From CAZQYC01 sp043746555 (lineage in GTDB: Bacteria > Pseudomonadota > Gammaproteobacteria > Steroidobacterales > Steroidobacteraceae), in NCBI GenBank assembly GCA_043746555.1, contig JAYTQU010000071.1, forward strand, positions 1-13,866: a DNA stretch of 13,866 bases. The letters run 5' to 3'. This document shows positions 1 through 6,991 of this stretch, one piece after another. Position 1 is the first letter of the stretch; each line of letters starts with the position of its first letter. The notes under the pieces are model-generated. The model saw nothing but the letters and a program-made list of their open reading frames with translations. It ran no database searches and was not told the origin of the DNA. The position numbers were made by a program, and so were the translations under genes.

Positions 1-80
1 AGTCGATACGTCGCGAACAATGTCTTGTAAGATTGCGACTCATTCCCGTTCACTTCAAAGCCGGTTCGACTAGAAACATC

Positions 81-1799
81 ATGTATTTGTCCGCTTATCC
101 GCTTGTCTCGCTGCGCGATGCGCCTGCCGACGCCGAGGTTGTCAGTCACCAACTTATGCTGCGCGCCGGACTCATTCGCCGTCTCGCGAGCGGAATGTAT
201 ACCTGGATGCCGATGGGCCTGCGCGTCCTGAAAAAGGCCGAGCAAATCGTGCGTGAAGAAATGAATCGAGCCGGCGCATTGGAGTTACTGATGCCGACGG
301 TGCAGCCCGCGGAACTATGGCAGGAATCCGGACGCTGGGAGCAATACGGGCCCGAGTTGCTGCGAATTAAAGATCGTCACGATCGCCTGTTCTGCTACGG
401 ACCGACGCACGAGGAAGTCATCACCGACATCGCGCGCCGCGAACTGCGCAGTTACAAGCAGTTGCCGGTCAACTTCTATCAGATTCAAATCAAATTTCGC
501 GATGAAATTCGTCCGCGGTTCGGCGTGATGCGCGCCCGCGAATTTTTAATGAAAGACGCATATTCGTTTCATCTCGACCCGGAATCGATGCAAGCCGGTT
601 ACCAAAAGATGTACGACGCTTACACGCGCATCTTCACGCGCATGCAATTGAAATTTCGCGCGGTCGATGCGGATACCGGGTCCATCGGCGGCAGCAAGTC
701 GCATGAGTTTCATGTGCTCGCCGACTCGGGCGAAGACGCCATCGCATTTTCCGACGGCGATCAATACGCCGCCAATTTGGAAATGGCCGTCGCCGTGCCG
801 CCGACCACACCGCGCCCCGCTCCGTCCGGCGCGATGCAAACAGTCGCTACGCCGAATGCCAAAACCATTGCCGAGGTGGCCACGTTCTTAAAGATGCCGC
901 CCGAGAGTTGTGTCAAAACCTTGCTGGTCGAAGGCACGGATGACAGCGTCGTCGCGTTGATTGTTCGCGGCGACCACGAACTCAATGCCGTAAAGGCGCA
1001 GAAGCTACCCGGCGTCGTGAATCCGCTCAAGCTCGCCGGGGCCGCGCAAATCGCCAACATCGACAGCGACGCGGGATTCATTGGGCCAGTTGGGTTGAAG
1101 TGCACGATATTCGCCGATCACTCCGCCGTCGCACTTGGTAACTTCATCTGCGGCGCGAATCAACGCGACCAACACTTGTGCAACGTCAATTGGGGTCGCG
1201 ACCTGCCGGAACCGCAAGCCGTCGATATTCGCAACGTGGTGGCCGGCGATCCCAGCCCTTCGGGTCGGGGCACACTCGGCATCGCGCGCGGCATTGAAGT
1301 CGGCCACGTGTTTCAACTCGGTCAAAAATATAGTGCACCGATGCAAGCGACGGTCCTCGACGAACAAGGCAAATCCAGCGTGCTGTACATGGGTTGTTAT
1401 GGTATCGGTGTGACGCGCGTCGTAGCGGCGGCGATCGAGCAGAATCACGATGAGCGCGGCATTATTTGGCCTGATCCGTTGGCACCGTTCACGGTGTCGT
1501 TGATTCCGATCAATATGCACAAGTCCGCTCGCGTACGCGAAACCGCCGACACACTTTATGCAGCGCTAACCGCAGCAGGCATCGACGTGGTCTGCGACGA
1601 TCGCGACCAACGCCCCGGCGTGAAGTTTGCGGACGATGAATTACTCGGCATTCCGCATCGCTTCACCATCGGCGAGAAAGGGCTGGATCGCGGCATGCTG
1701 GAGTATCGATCACGGCGTGCGTCCGACAGCGTAGACGTACCTATCGACAATGCGCTCGCCTTTCTGCGCGAACAAATCGAGCGCAACGCACGCGGATAA
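81..1799 (+). CDS. proS: Prolyl-tRNA synthetase (ProRS, bacterial type with editing insertion)
   Basis: This cytoplasmic class II aminoacyl-tRNA synthetase charges tRNA-Pro with proline using ATP. The product, 572 residues from the ATG at 81, matches the E. coli enzyme in length and aligns from its first residues (PADAEVVSHQLMLRAG near 15-30). Class II motif 2 and the neighbouring substrate region are visible: GPTHEEVITD (107-116) and the FRDEIRPRFG...LMKDAYSFH block (139-164). Motif 3, GCYGIGVTR, begins at 438. The segment of roughly 224-400 is the YbaK-like editing insertion that hydrolyses Ala-tRNA-Pro, and includes CVKTLLV and VRGDHELNAVKAQKLPG. The C-terminal anticodon-binding domain follows. 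An in-frame TTG at 33 would add 16 residues that have no counterpart in the family, so I prefer 81, although its Shine-Dalgarno is weak. It is followed after 2 nt by a lytic transglycosylase gene, which suggests cotranscription. Confidence 0.97.
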   Translation: MYLSAYPLVSLRDAPADAEVVSHQLMLRAGLIRRLASGMYTWMPMGLRVLKKAEQIVREEMNRAGALELLMPTVQPAELWQESGRWEQYGPELLRIKDRHDRLFCYGPTHEEVITDIARRELRSYKQLPVNFYQIQIKFRDEIRPRFGVMRAREFLMKDAYSFHLDPESMQAGYQKMYDAYTRIFTRMQLKFRAVDADTGSIGGSKSHEFHVLADSGEDAIAFSDGDQYAANLEMAVAVPPTTPRPAPSGAMQTVATPNAKTIAEVATFLKMPPESCVKTLLVEGTDDSVVALIVRGDHELNAVKAQKLPGVVNPLKLAGAAQIANIDSDAGFIGPVGLKCTIFADHSAVALGNFICGANQRDQHLCNVNWGRDLPEPQAVDIRNVVAGDPSPSGRGTLGIARGIEVGHVFQLGQKYSAPMQATVLDEQGKSSVLYMGCYGIGVTRVVAAAIEQNHDERGIIWPDPLAPFTVSLIPINMHKSARVRETADTLYAALTAAGIDVVCDDRDQRPGVKFADDELLGIPHRFTIGEKGLDRGMLEYRSRRASDSVDVPIDNALAFLREQIERNARG

Positions 1800-1801
1800 C
1801 C

Positions 1802-2368
1802 ATGCGCGCCGTCATTGTCGCTTTTGCATTGTTCGTTTGCGCCCCCCTCGCAGTGCAAGCCAATCAACAACGCGATGCCGAACTGGAACCGCTGTTGCGT
1901 CAGGCGCTCAACACGAATGATGCTTGTTTTGAGGATCGCTTCGACCGCGAAGTGTTTTTCACGGCGATGGAATCCAAACTCCAGCGCTTCGTAAAAGACG
2001 ACGCGGAACGCACCCTCATTTTGGAGCGCGTGCATTGCGAATCGCAGCGTCTCAAACTTCCGGCTGGACTTATATTGGCGGTGATCGAAGTGGAGAGTCG
2101 CTTCGACCGTTGGGCCGTATCGTCGACCGGCGCGGTGGGCCTCATGCAAGTCATGCCGTTTTGGCCAAAACAACTCGGCATGAGCAACGCGCAATTGGTG
2201 CGGATTCCGCAAAACATCCGCATGGGCTGCACGATATTGAAATTTTATTTGGACCGCGCTAAAGGCGATTACACCAAAGCCCTCGCGCGATATAACGGCA
2301 GTGTGAATCGCCGTGACTATCCCGACAAAGTTCTCACGCGGTTAGCGGATCGATGGCATTACCGATAG
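1802..2368 (+). CDS. Secreted lytic transglycosylase (SLT domain)
   Basis: The 188-residue protein is predicted to act in the periplasm, cleaving the MurNAc-GlcNAc bond of peptidoglycan with formation of a 1,6-anhydro end. An N-terminal signal peptide (residues 1-20, ending AVQA) precedes a short helical region and the lysozyme-like SLT fold. Visible motifs are VIEVESRFD (94-102), where E98 is the expected catalytic acid followed by the typical Ser, then GLMQVMP (113-119), and RYNGS (163-167), the equivalent of the AYNAG motif. There is no lipobox, so it is probably soluble or loosely attached. The start codon lies 2 nt after the proS stop, so translation is probably coupled. I am sure of the fold; the specific family name and substrate preference are inferred. 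Confidence 0.93.
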   Translation: MRAVIVAFALFVCAPLAVQANQQRDAELEPLLRQALNTNDACFEDRFDREVFFTAMESKLQRFVKDDAERTLILERVHCESQRLKLPAGLILAVIEVESRFDRWAVSSTGAVGLMQVMPFWPKQLGMSNAQLVRIPQNIRMGCTILKFYLDRAKGDYTKALARYNGSVNRRDYPDKVLTRLADRWHYR

Positions 2369-2380
2369 AACTTGGGAATG

Positions 2381-2436
2381 TCTAGCCAAACGATCTAGGC
2401 TAAACGGTCCAGGCTAAACTATTCAGGCTGTCACGA
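2381..2436. repeat. Degenerate 13-15 bp tandem repeat in a convergent intergenic gap
   Basis: Four imperfect copies follow one another: TCTAGCCAAACGA (2381-2393), TCTAGGCTAAACGG (2394-2407), TCCAGGCTAAACTAT (2408-2422) and TCAGGCTGTCACG (from 2423). The last copy runs into the end of the acylphosphatase gene and supplies its stop codon (TCA on this strand). The array fills the gap between two convergent genes. TAGCC (2383-2387) and GGCTA (2398-2402) could form a short stem, but no T-run follows, so a terminator role is only possible. Confidence 0.6.
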
Positions 2437-2713
2437 AGCGTTCTGCGAATTCGTCAATATCGGCGGTCGAAACGTCTATGACCTCCACTCGTTCAACATG
2501 GGCGGTCGGCGGCCCATGATCGAGCCAGGCGATTAACGTCGTCACGTTTTCTACGGTGCCGATTGCCAGTACTTCGACACGTCCGTCGGATAAATTTTTG
2601 GCGTAACCGCATATGCCTAGGCGTCGCGCTTGTTGCTGGGTGCTGGCGCGAAAGAAAACGCCCTGCACGCGACCCACGACCAGACAGCGTCTAGCTATTC
2701 GATTGGCAATCAT
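2423..2713 (-). CDS. acyP: Acylphosphatase
   Basis: This small cytoplasmic enzyme (96 residues, normal for the family) hydrolyses the carboxyl-phosphate bond of acyl phosphates. The family signature is clear: VGRVQGVFFRAST at 13-25 holds the phosphate-binding loop and the catalytic Arg (R22), and GYAKNLSDGRVEV at 36-48 holds the catalytic Asn (N40). The alternating beta-alpha-beta pattern continues to the C terminus. It converges on the transglycosylase gene, and its stop codon lies in the last copy of the intergenic tandem repeat. The lipoprotein gene upstream on the same strand ends 14 nt before this start, so the two may share a transcript. No functional link between them is evident. Confidence 0.95.
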   Translation of the reverse strand: MIANRIARRCLVVGRVQGVFFRASTQQQARRLGICGYAKNLSDGRVEVLAIGTVENVTTLIAWLDHGPPTAHVERVEVIDVSTADIDEFAERFVTA

Positions 2714-2727
2714 TCGCGGAATTTAGT

Positions 2728-3099
2728 TTAAATCAGATCAAGGCTAGCGCGACGCGCAACAGTTTTTTCCCGATCTTTTCCCTGCAAGCCGCCCTGATTG
2801 TTAGCGGATCCGGCGGTTTGCATCGCGGCAACGGCTTTGTTTCGCGCGGCTATCGCATCTCGCTTGGCGGCGCGATACATCCGTTTCTGCAACATTTTCT
2901 CGGCCGATGTGAGCAGTGCCTGCGCACTCTGCAACTGCGTGGCCGCCTTTTGCGACGCACCGGCGTTTTGCGCGGCGCGAATCGCTTGACGAGCGTCGCT
3001 CATTTCCTGCACCGGAGCGCCGGCGCATGCGCTAACAAGGACGCCGACGATAATCGCCGCGCCAATAGAAATCGCTCGTCGTACACGTTGGGTACCCAT
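2728..3099 (-). CDS. DUF4398-like outer-membrane lipoprotein
   Basis: The 123-residue product has a basic N terminus, a hydrophobic stretch (residues 10-24) and a lipobox LVSAC (21-25), so C25 should be lipidated after signal peptidase II cleavage. The +2 residue is Ala rather than Asp, which by the usual Lol rule directs it to the outer membrane. The mature part is almost all helix and rich in Ala, Gln and Lys (about 32-95). Its periodic pattern of A, L and conserved Tyr (Y75) resembles DUF4398 domains, which often sit beside OmpA-like proteins. The C-terminal tail is Gly/Gln/Lys-rich. GGAGG lies only 2 nt before the ATG, an unusually short spacing, and no better start is visible. Its role is unknown. 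Confidence 0.8.
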   Translation of the reverse strand: MGTQRVRRAISIGAAIIVGVLVSACAGAPVQEMSDARQAIRAAQNAGASQKAATQLQSAQALLTSAEKMLQKRMYRAAKRDAIAARNKAVAAMQTAGSANNQGGLQGKDREKTVARRASLDLI

Positions 3100-3151
3100 C
3101 GCCTCCGCTTCTCTAGCGCAACTTCACTTTAAGTCTTAGTCATTTCCCGAG

Positions 3152-3180
3152 AACGTAGCAACGACCCGCTACTGCGTCAA
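3152..3180 (-). promoter_or_regulatory. Candidate sigma-70 promoter for the DUF4398-like lipoprotein
   Basis: On the minus strand a -35 box TTGACG (3175-3180) is followed after 17 nt by TACGTT (3152-3157). The -35 matches five of six consensus bases and the spacing is ideal, but the -10 matches only three. It would give a leader of about 45 nt before the start at 3099. Confidence 0.33.
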
Positions 3181-3192
3181 GACCGCAACGAT

Positions 3193-3198
3193 TACAAT
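3193..3198 (+). promoter_or_regulatory. Candidate -10 box upstream of wrbA
   Basis: TACAAT matches five of six -10 consensus bases and lies about 57 nt before the wrbA start, in the divergent gap shared with the lipoprotein gene. No good -35 is found at 16-18 nt, so it would be weak or activator-dependent. Confidence 0.27.
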
Positions 3199-3255
3199 GT
3201 CGTTAGCGACTCTGGCTACAGCAGCTTACTCCGCCCACGTGACGACCGACATTCT

Positions 3256-3882
3256 ATGACCGAGATTTTGGTGTTGTATTACTCGCGCAACGGCAGCACG
3301 GCCGAATTGGCGCGGCATATTGGTCGCGGAGTGGAGTCTGTGGCGGGTGCGACCGCGCGCTTACGCACCGTGCCGGCTGTCAGTACGGTGGTCGAAATGG
3401 CAGCGCCGTCGGTGCCGGATGCCGGTTCGCCCTATGTCACTCACGATGATCTACGGACCTGCGACGGCCTGGCGCTCGGCAGTCCGACCCGCTTTGGCAA
3501 TATGGCGGCACCGCTAAAGTTTTTCCTCGACGGCACCAGCAGTCTTTGGCTGACCGGGGCACTGGCTGGAAAACCGGCGGCTGTATTCACTTCCACCCAA
3601 ACGCTACACGGTGGTCAAGAAACCACGCTGCTATCGATGATGTTGCCGCTCTTCCACCACGGAATGGTGTTAGTCGGGCTTCCTTACACCGAGCCCGTGC
3701 TCTCGTCGACCACCTCCGGCGGATCGCCATATGGTGCCAGTCATGTTGCTGGTCATGTCGCAAACGCAACTGAGACTGCTAAACAGCTCACCATCGATGA
3801 GCAGGTTCTAGCGCAAGCACTCGGAAAACGTCTGGCCGAGACAGCCGTCAAGCTGAAGAACTCGCTGAATACCCGGTCATGA
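3256..3882 (+). CDS. wrbA: NAD(P)H:quinone oxidoreductase, WrbA family flavoprotein
   Basis: This 208-residue cytoplasmic flavodoxin-like enzyme binds FMN and reduces quinones by two electrons with NAD(P)H, limiting semiquinone and radical formation. The FMN phosphate loop YYSRNGSTAELA is at 8-19. The family-typical GSPTRFGNMAAPLKFFLD (75-92) and STQTLHGGQETT (113-124) surround the flavin, followed by GLPYTEP (141-147) and GGSPYGASH (155-163). Length is normal for WrbA. The start fits the family, although no clear Shine-Dalgarno precedes it. The last 4 nt overlap the next gene (ATGA), giving translational coupling with a small membrane protein; wrbA followed by DUF2069 recurs in gammaproteobacteria. 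Confidence 0.95.
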   Translation: MTEILVLYYSRNGSTAELARHIGRGVESVAGATARLRTVPAVSTVVEMAAPSVPDAGSPYVTHDDLRTCDGLALGSPTRFGNMAAPLKFFLDGTSSLWLTGALAGKPAAVFTSTQTLHGGQETTLLSMMLPLFHHGMVLVGLPYTEPVLSSTTSGGSPYGASHVAGHVANATETAKQLTIDEQVLAQALGKRLAETAVKLKNSLNTRS

Positions 3883-4226
3883 AGAGCACCTTGGCTTCTC
3901 GCTGGCGCGCCGCCGCCATCGCATCGGTCGCGCTACTAATTACCCTAGTATTCGCGTGGCAGTGCGCTACCGAGGTAACCGTCGCCGCCCTAACGCGGGC
4001 CATGCTGTTCAGCATCCCGCTGCTGTTACCGCTTCCCGGACTGCTTCGCGGTCGGCGCTTCACCTATCGCTGGGCGACGCTATGCGTGTTGCCCTATTTC
4101 GTCGTCGCTATTACCGAAGCCTTCGCGAACGCCACTGTACGCATGTGGGCCCTCGCGATGCTGGGAATCGCATTGTTGTGGTTCTTCACGCTGATCGGTT
4201 TCATTCGCGTCACGACGCCGCAATAA
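3879..4226 (+). CDS. DUF2069 four-helix inner-membrane protein
   Basis: The 115-residue protein has four hydrophobic stretches likely to span the inner membrane, at about 11-27, 38-54, 65-82 and 88-109. A basic N terminus (KSTLASRWR) and a short basic loop (LRGRRFTYRW, 56-65) are consistent with a cytoplasmic side. The PLPGLLRGRRFTYRWA segment and the later PYFVVAITEAFAN are typical of DUF2069. Its ATG overlaps the wrbA stop by 4 nt, so it is probably made with the quinone reductase, and a membrane quinone link is tempting. The function of the family is not known to me. It converges on the lipoprotein permease genes with a 47-nt gap in which I see no clear terminator. Confidence 0.85.
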   Translation: MKSTLASRWRAAAIASVALLITLVFAWQCATEVTVAALTRAMLFSIPLLLPLPGLLRGRRFTYRWATLCVLPYFVVAITEAFANATVRMWALAMLGIALLWFFTLIGFIRVTTPQ

Positions 4227-4273
4227 ATGCCACCAACAAAAGATTTACGACCGATTGACGACCAGTGCGCGAG

Positions 4274-5521
4274 TTACTCTTTACGCAATGCCTCGGCCGG
4301 TTGCGTGCGCGAGGCGCGCCACGCCGGATACAGCGTCGATAGGCAACACAGCGCAAAGGCCGTGGTCGCGATCACCAACACGTCCGACACCTGCACTTGC
4401 GCGGGCAGATCGCTCATGTAATAAATTTTGGCATCGAGGAAATGAGTATTTAGCGCGCGTTCGAGCAAGTGCACCAGCGTCTGCAAATTAACCGACAACA
4501 ACACGCCAAGCGCGATGCCGAGCGTCGTACCGAGCAGTCCTATGCCGGTGCCCTGTGTGATAAAAATCTGCAATATACTGCGCGGCGTCGCACCCAAGGT
4601 GCGCAAGATCGCAATGTCCGCCTGCTTGTCCTTCACCGCCATCACTAGCGTCGAAACAATATTGAACGCGGCGACGATCACCACCAGCAGCAAAATAAAA
4701 AAGAATAGTCGCTTCTGTAGCGCGATGGATTCGAAAAAAGTGGCGTGATTGCGCGTCCAATCTTCCACATACGGACCCACGCCCAAGTCCGCCGCGATTT
4801 GCCGCGACACACGCGGGGCGGAATACAGGTCACGTAGTTTGAGTCGCACCCCACTCACCTCGCTACCGAGTCGATACAACCGTGCGGCGTCATCCATCTG
4901 CAGGTAGGCAAAATTGCGATCGAACTCGTACATACCCGCGCTGAAGATGCCGACAACGGTGAAGCGCTTCCACCGAGGGGTTACGCCTACGACCGTCACC
5001 GTTGCTTGCGGCACCACGAAGATCACCTTATCGCCGATATCGACCTGCAACGCCTTCGCCAATTCGCTGCCCAACACGACGCCGAACTTGCCGGCCGTCA
5101 ACGCTTCGAACCGACCCGCTGACATCTGTGTAGCCACGTTGGAGACGCCGCGCTCCACGTCGGGCAGCACACCGTAGACTTGAGCGGCGCTGTTGTGTGC
5201 GCCTGCGACTAACATGGCTTGACCGGAGACGAAGGGCGCGACCGCCACGACCTCGGGGTTTTTTTGCACGCGTGCCGCAATGTTGCGCCAATCGCCGAAA
5301 GTGCCGCCGAACCCGGTGATCGTGGCATGCGGCGTCATACTCAGGATCCGATTCTGCAATTCGTGCTCGAAACCGTTCATGACCGATAACACTACGATGA
5401 GCACGGCAATCCCGATCGCGATGCCGGCCATGGAGATGGCGGAGATAAACGACACAAAACGATTGCCGCGCGAAGAGCGAAGGTAGCGACTACCGATCAA
5501 CAATTCGTAGCGATTCGTCAT
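4274..5521 (-). CDS. lolE: Lipoprotein-releasing ABC transporter permease, LolC/LolE family (second copy)
   Basis: This inner-membrane permease belongs to the LolCDE-type machine that extracts outer-membrane lipoproteins and passes them to LolA. It has 415 residues from ATG 5521, which fits LolC/LolE; an upstream in-frame start at 5572 would overlap the preceding gene and add 17 unmatched residues. A first membrane helix (about 22-48), a long periplasmic domain, and three C-terminal helices (about 271-297, 316-345, 378-398) are visible. The cytoplasmic coupling region MAVKDKQADIAILRTLGA (294-311) is strongly LolE-like. The periplasmic stretch VPQATVTVVGVTPRWKRF (170-187) matches the length and pattern of the LolC Hook, so the C/E naming is uncertain. 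It starts 7 nt after the first permease, in one operon. GAAG before the start is the only Shine-Dalgarno-like element. No lolD follows. Confidence 0.92.
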   Translation of the reverse strand: MTNRYELLIGSRYLRSSRGNRFVSFISAISMAGIAIGIAVLIVVLSVMNGFEHELQNRILSMTPHATITGFGGTFGDWRNIAARVQKNPEVVAVAPFVSGQAMLVAGAHNSAAQVYGVLPDVERGVSNVATQMSAGRFEALTAGKFGVVLGSELAKALQVDIGDKVIFVVPQATVTVVGVTPRWKRFTVVGIFSAGMYEFDRNFAYLQMDDAARLYRLGSEVSGVRLKLRDLYSAPRVSRQIAADLGVGPYVEDWTRNHATFFESIALQKRLFFFILLLVVIVAAFNIVSTLVMAVKDKQADIAILRTLGATPRSILQIFITQGTGIGLLGTTLGIALGVLLSVNLQTLVHLLERALNTHFLDAKIYYMSDLPAQVQVSDVLVIATTAFALCCLSTLYPAWRASRTQPAEALRKE

Positions 5522-5528
5522 TCGAGCT

Positions 5529-6827
5529 TCATTCGTACCGCAGCGCATCGGCCGGCTCGGTACGCGCACCACGCAGCGCCGGATAGATTGTCGCGACGAC
5601 GGTCAATACGAGCGCCGTGATCGCGATGATCGCCACTTGACTCCACTGCACCTGCGAGGGAATTTTCACGATGTAGTAGACATCGGGATCGAACACGTGC
5701 ATGCCGAAGACGTGTTCCAAAAACGGGACGATGACACCGACGTTGAACGCCACCGCCAAGCCGAGCGCAACCCCAAGCAGCGCGCCGATCCATCCGATCA
5801 GCACGCCCTGCGTCATGAAAATCGCAATCACCGAACGCGGCGTGAGACCCACTGTTCGCAAGATGGCGATATCGGTGCGCTTCTCGGTCACCACCATCAC
5901 CAACGCTGCCACGATATTGAAAGCGGCAACTGCGACGATGAGCATTAGGATTATCGTCATCATCGTTTTCTCGATGCGAATGGCGCGCAAGTAACTGGCG
6001 TTTTCCTGTGTCCAATCGCGACTCGTGAATGCCCCGGCTGACCCGGCTTCGGTCGAGAGCGATGCTGCAATCTGGGGCGCCAAGATCGGCGCGGCAAAAA
6101 TGTCGGCGAACTTAATTCGCAATCCGGTGGGCGCGCCCCGCGTACCCAGAAACGCCGCCGCATCGTCCATGTGTACCAGTGCGAGTACGTTGTCGTGCTC
6201 CTGTGCGCCGACTTCGAAGATACCCGTTACAGTGAAAGACTGAATACGCGGCTGCAACTCGAACGAGTCCGCCGCTTTGGATTTGAGGTCGCTCGCTTTG
6301 GGCGACTTCACTTGCGGGATGAGTACAGTCAATTGATCGCCGACACGCGCATCCAAACTCCAAGCCAACCCCGCACCCAAAATGATGGACTGACTGCCGG
6401 ACTTCAATTCCGCTAGCGAACCCACTTTCATGTAGCGTGCGAACTCCGACACTCGGCTCTCTTGTTCGGGCAATACTCCGCGCACGATTGCGCCCGTCAG
6501 CTCCGTGCCGCGACCAAGCATCGCTTGCATCTCAACGTACGGTGCAACCGCGACCACACCATCGAACTGCTCGATACGTTTTACCAGCGCCGGCCAATCG
6601 CGTAGTCGATCCGGTGTACTCGTCACCGTGGCATGCGATGCCAAACTCAGCAATCGCGACCGCATTTCGTCGCCCATCCCGTTCATGATGGACAGCACAA
6701 CGATTAGCGCCATCACGCCAAGGCACACGCCCAGCATCGACACCCAACTGATAAACGATACGAAGAACCCATGTCGCCGAGTGCGGACATATCGCAAGCC
6801 GACGTACAGCGGTAGGGGGTAAAACAT
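5529..6827 (-). CDS. lolC: Lipoprotein-releasing ABC transporter permease, LolC/LolE family (first copy)
   Basis: The 432-residue protein is a paralogue of its downstream neighbour; the two probably form the heterodimeric membrane core for outer-membrane lipoprotein release. The start (MFYPLPLYVGLRYVRTRR) aligns with E. coli LolC. Membrane helices are expected at about 22-48, 287-313, 333-362 and 396-416. The coupling segment (about 311-330) ends in ILRTVGLTP, LolC-like, and the C terminus EPADALRYE is the usual family ending. Between IPQ (170-172) and SFTVTG (197-202) lies a 24-residue Lys/Ser-rich insertion, longer than the LolC Hook. No LolD gene is found on either side. The ATG has no Shine-Dalgarno; it may be translated from a leaderless mRNA. 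Confidence 0.92.
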   Translation of the reverse strand: MFYPLPLYVGLRYVRTRRHGFFVSFISWVSMLGVCLGVMALIVVLSIMNGMGDEMRSRLLSLASHATVTSTPDRLRDWPALVKRIEQFDGVVAVAPYVEMQAMLGRGTELTGAIVRGVLPEQESRVSEFARYMKVGSLAELKSGSQSIILGAGLAWSLDARVGDQLTVLIPQVKSPKASDLKSKAADSFELQPRIQSFTVTGIFEVGAQEHDNVLALVHMDDAAAFLGTRGAPTGLRIKFADIFAAPILAPQIAASLSTEAGSAGAFTSRDWTQENASYLRAIRIEKTMMTIILMLIVAVAAFNIVAALVMVVTEKRTDIAILRTVGLTPRSVIAIFMTQGVLIGWIGALLGVALGLAVAFNVGVIVPFLEHVFGMHVFDPDVYYIVKIPSQVQWSQVAIIAITALVLTVVATIYPALRGARTEPADALRYE

Positions 6828-6834
6828 GGGGCGG

Positions 6835-6840
6835 CAGTGT
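6835..6840 (-). promoter_or_regulatory. Candidate -10 box for the lol permease operon
   Basis: On the minus strand TACACT matches four of six -10 bases and ends 8 nt before the lolC ATG (minus-strand order TACACT-GCCGCCCC-ATG). A start site at the normal distance would fall at or next to the ATG, consistent with the missing ribosome-binding site. No strong -35 is seen at 15-17 nt, so support is limited. Confidence 0.28.
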
Positions 6841-6924
6841 AATCAATTTCCGAGTTTGCTAAAGCGTTTCGTGAACTGCGACAAGGATTTGCGGGGCTCA
6901 CCACCTAGCGCGATCTACCGGCAG

Positions 6925-6933
6925 TGCTATAGT
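6925..6933 (+). promoter_or_regulatory. Extended -10 promoter for the small exported protein gene
   Basis: TGCTATAGT fits the extended -10 pattern TGnTATAAT, with five of six bases matching in the hexamer. It needs no strong -35, and none is present at 16-18 nt. The start site would be near 6940, giving a leader of about 50 nt that holds the direct repeats at 6949-6972. Confidence 0.45.
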
Positions 6934-6948
6934 CTCGCTCCAGGGATA

Positions 6949-6972
6949 TTGTCAAACGATTTTGTCAAACGA
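6949..6972 (+). repeat. 11-bp direct repeat in the leader of the small exported protein gene
   Basis: TTGTCAAACGA occurs exactly at 6949-6959 and again at 6962-6972, a 13-bp period. The second copy runs into an 11-bp palindrome AAACG-A-CGTTT (6967-6977) just upstream of the ribosome-binding site. It could be an operator or a recent small duplication. Confidence 0.6.
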
Positions 6973-6991
6973 CGTTTTGCAGGAGATCATC

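Noticed and set aside
1..39. AGTCG/CGACT inverted repeat before proS as a terminator of an upstream gene
   Set aside because: The arms are only 5 bp and 29 nt apart, with no T-run after them; chance occurrence is likely.
33..80. Extended proS start at the TTG at 33
   Set aside because: The 16 extra residues have no counterpart in the ProRS family, whereas the ATG at 81 gives exactly the E. coli length and alignment.
1005..1520. 171-residue open frame antisense to proS
   Set aside because: It is a shadow of the well-supported synthetase; composition is atypical and no domain is recognised.
4227..4421. 64-residue open frame starting directly after DUF2069
   Set aside because: Most of it is antisense to the 3' end of the lol permease, and it has no Shine-Dalgarno or recognisable motif.
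5522..5572. Extended start of the second lol permease at 5572
   Set aside because: It would overlap the end of the first permease gene, and the 17 added residues do not fit the family. The ATG at 5521 aligns with LolC/LolE N termini.
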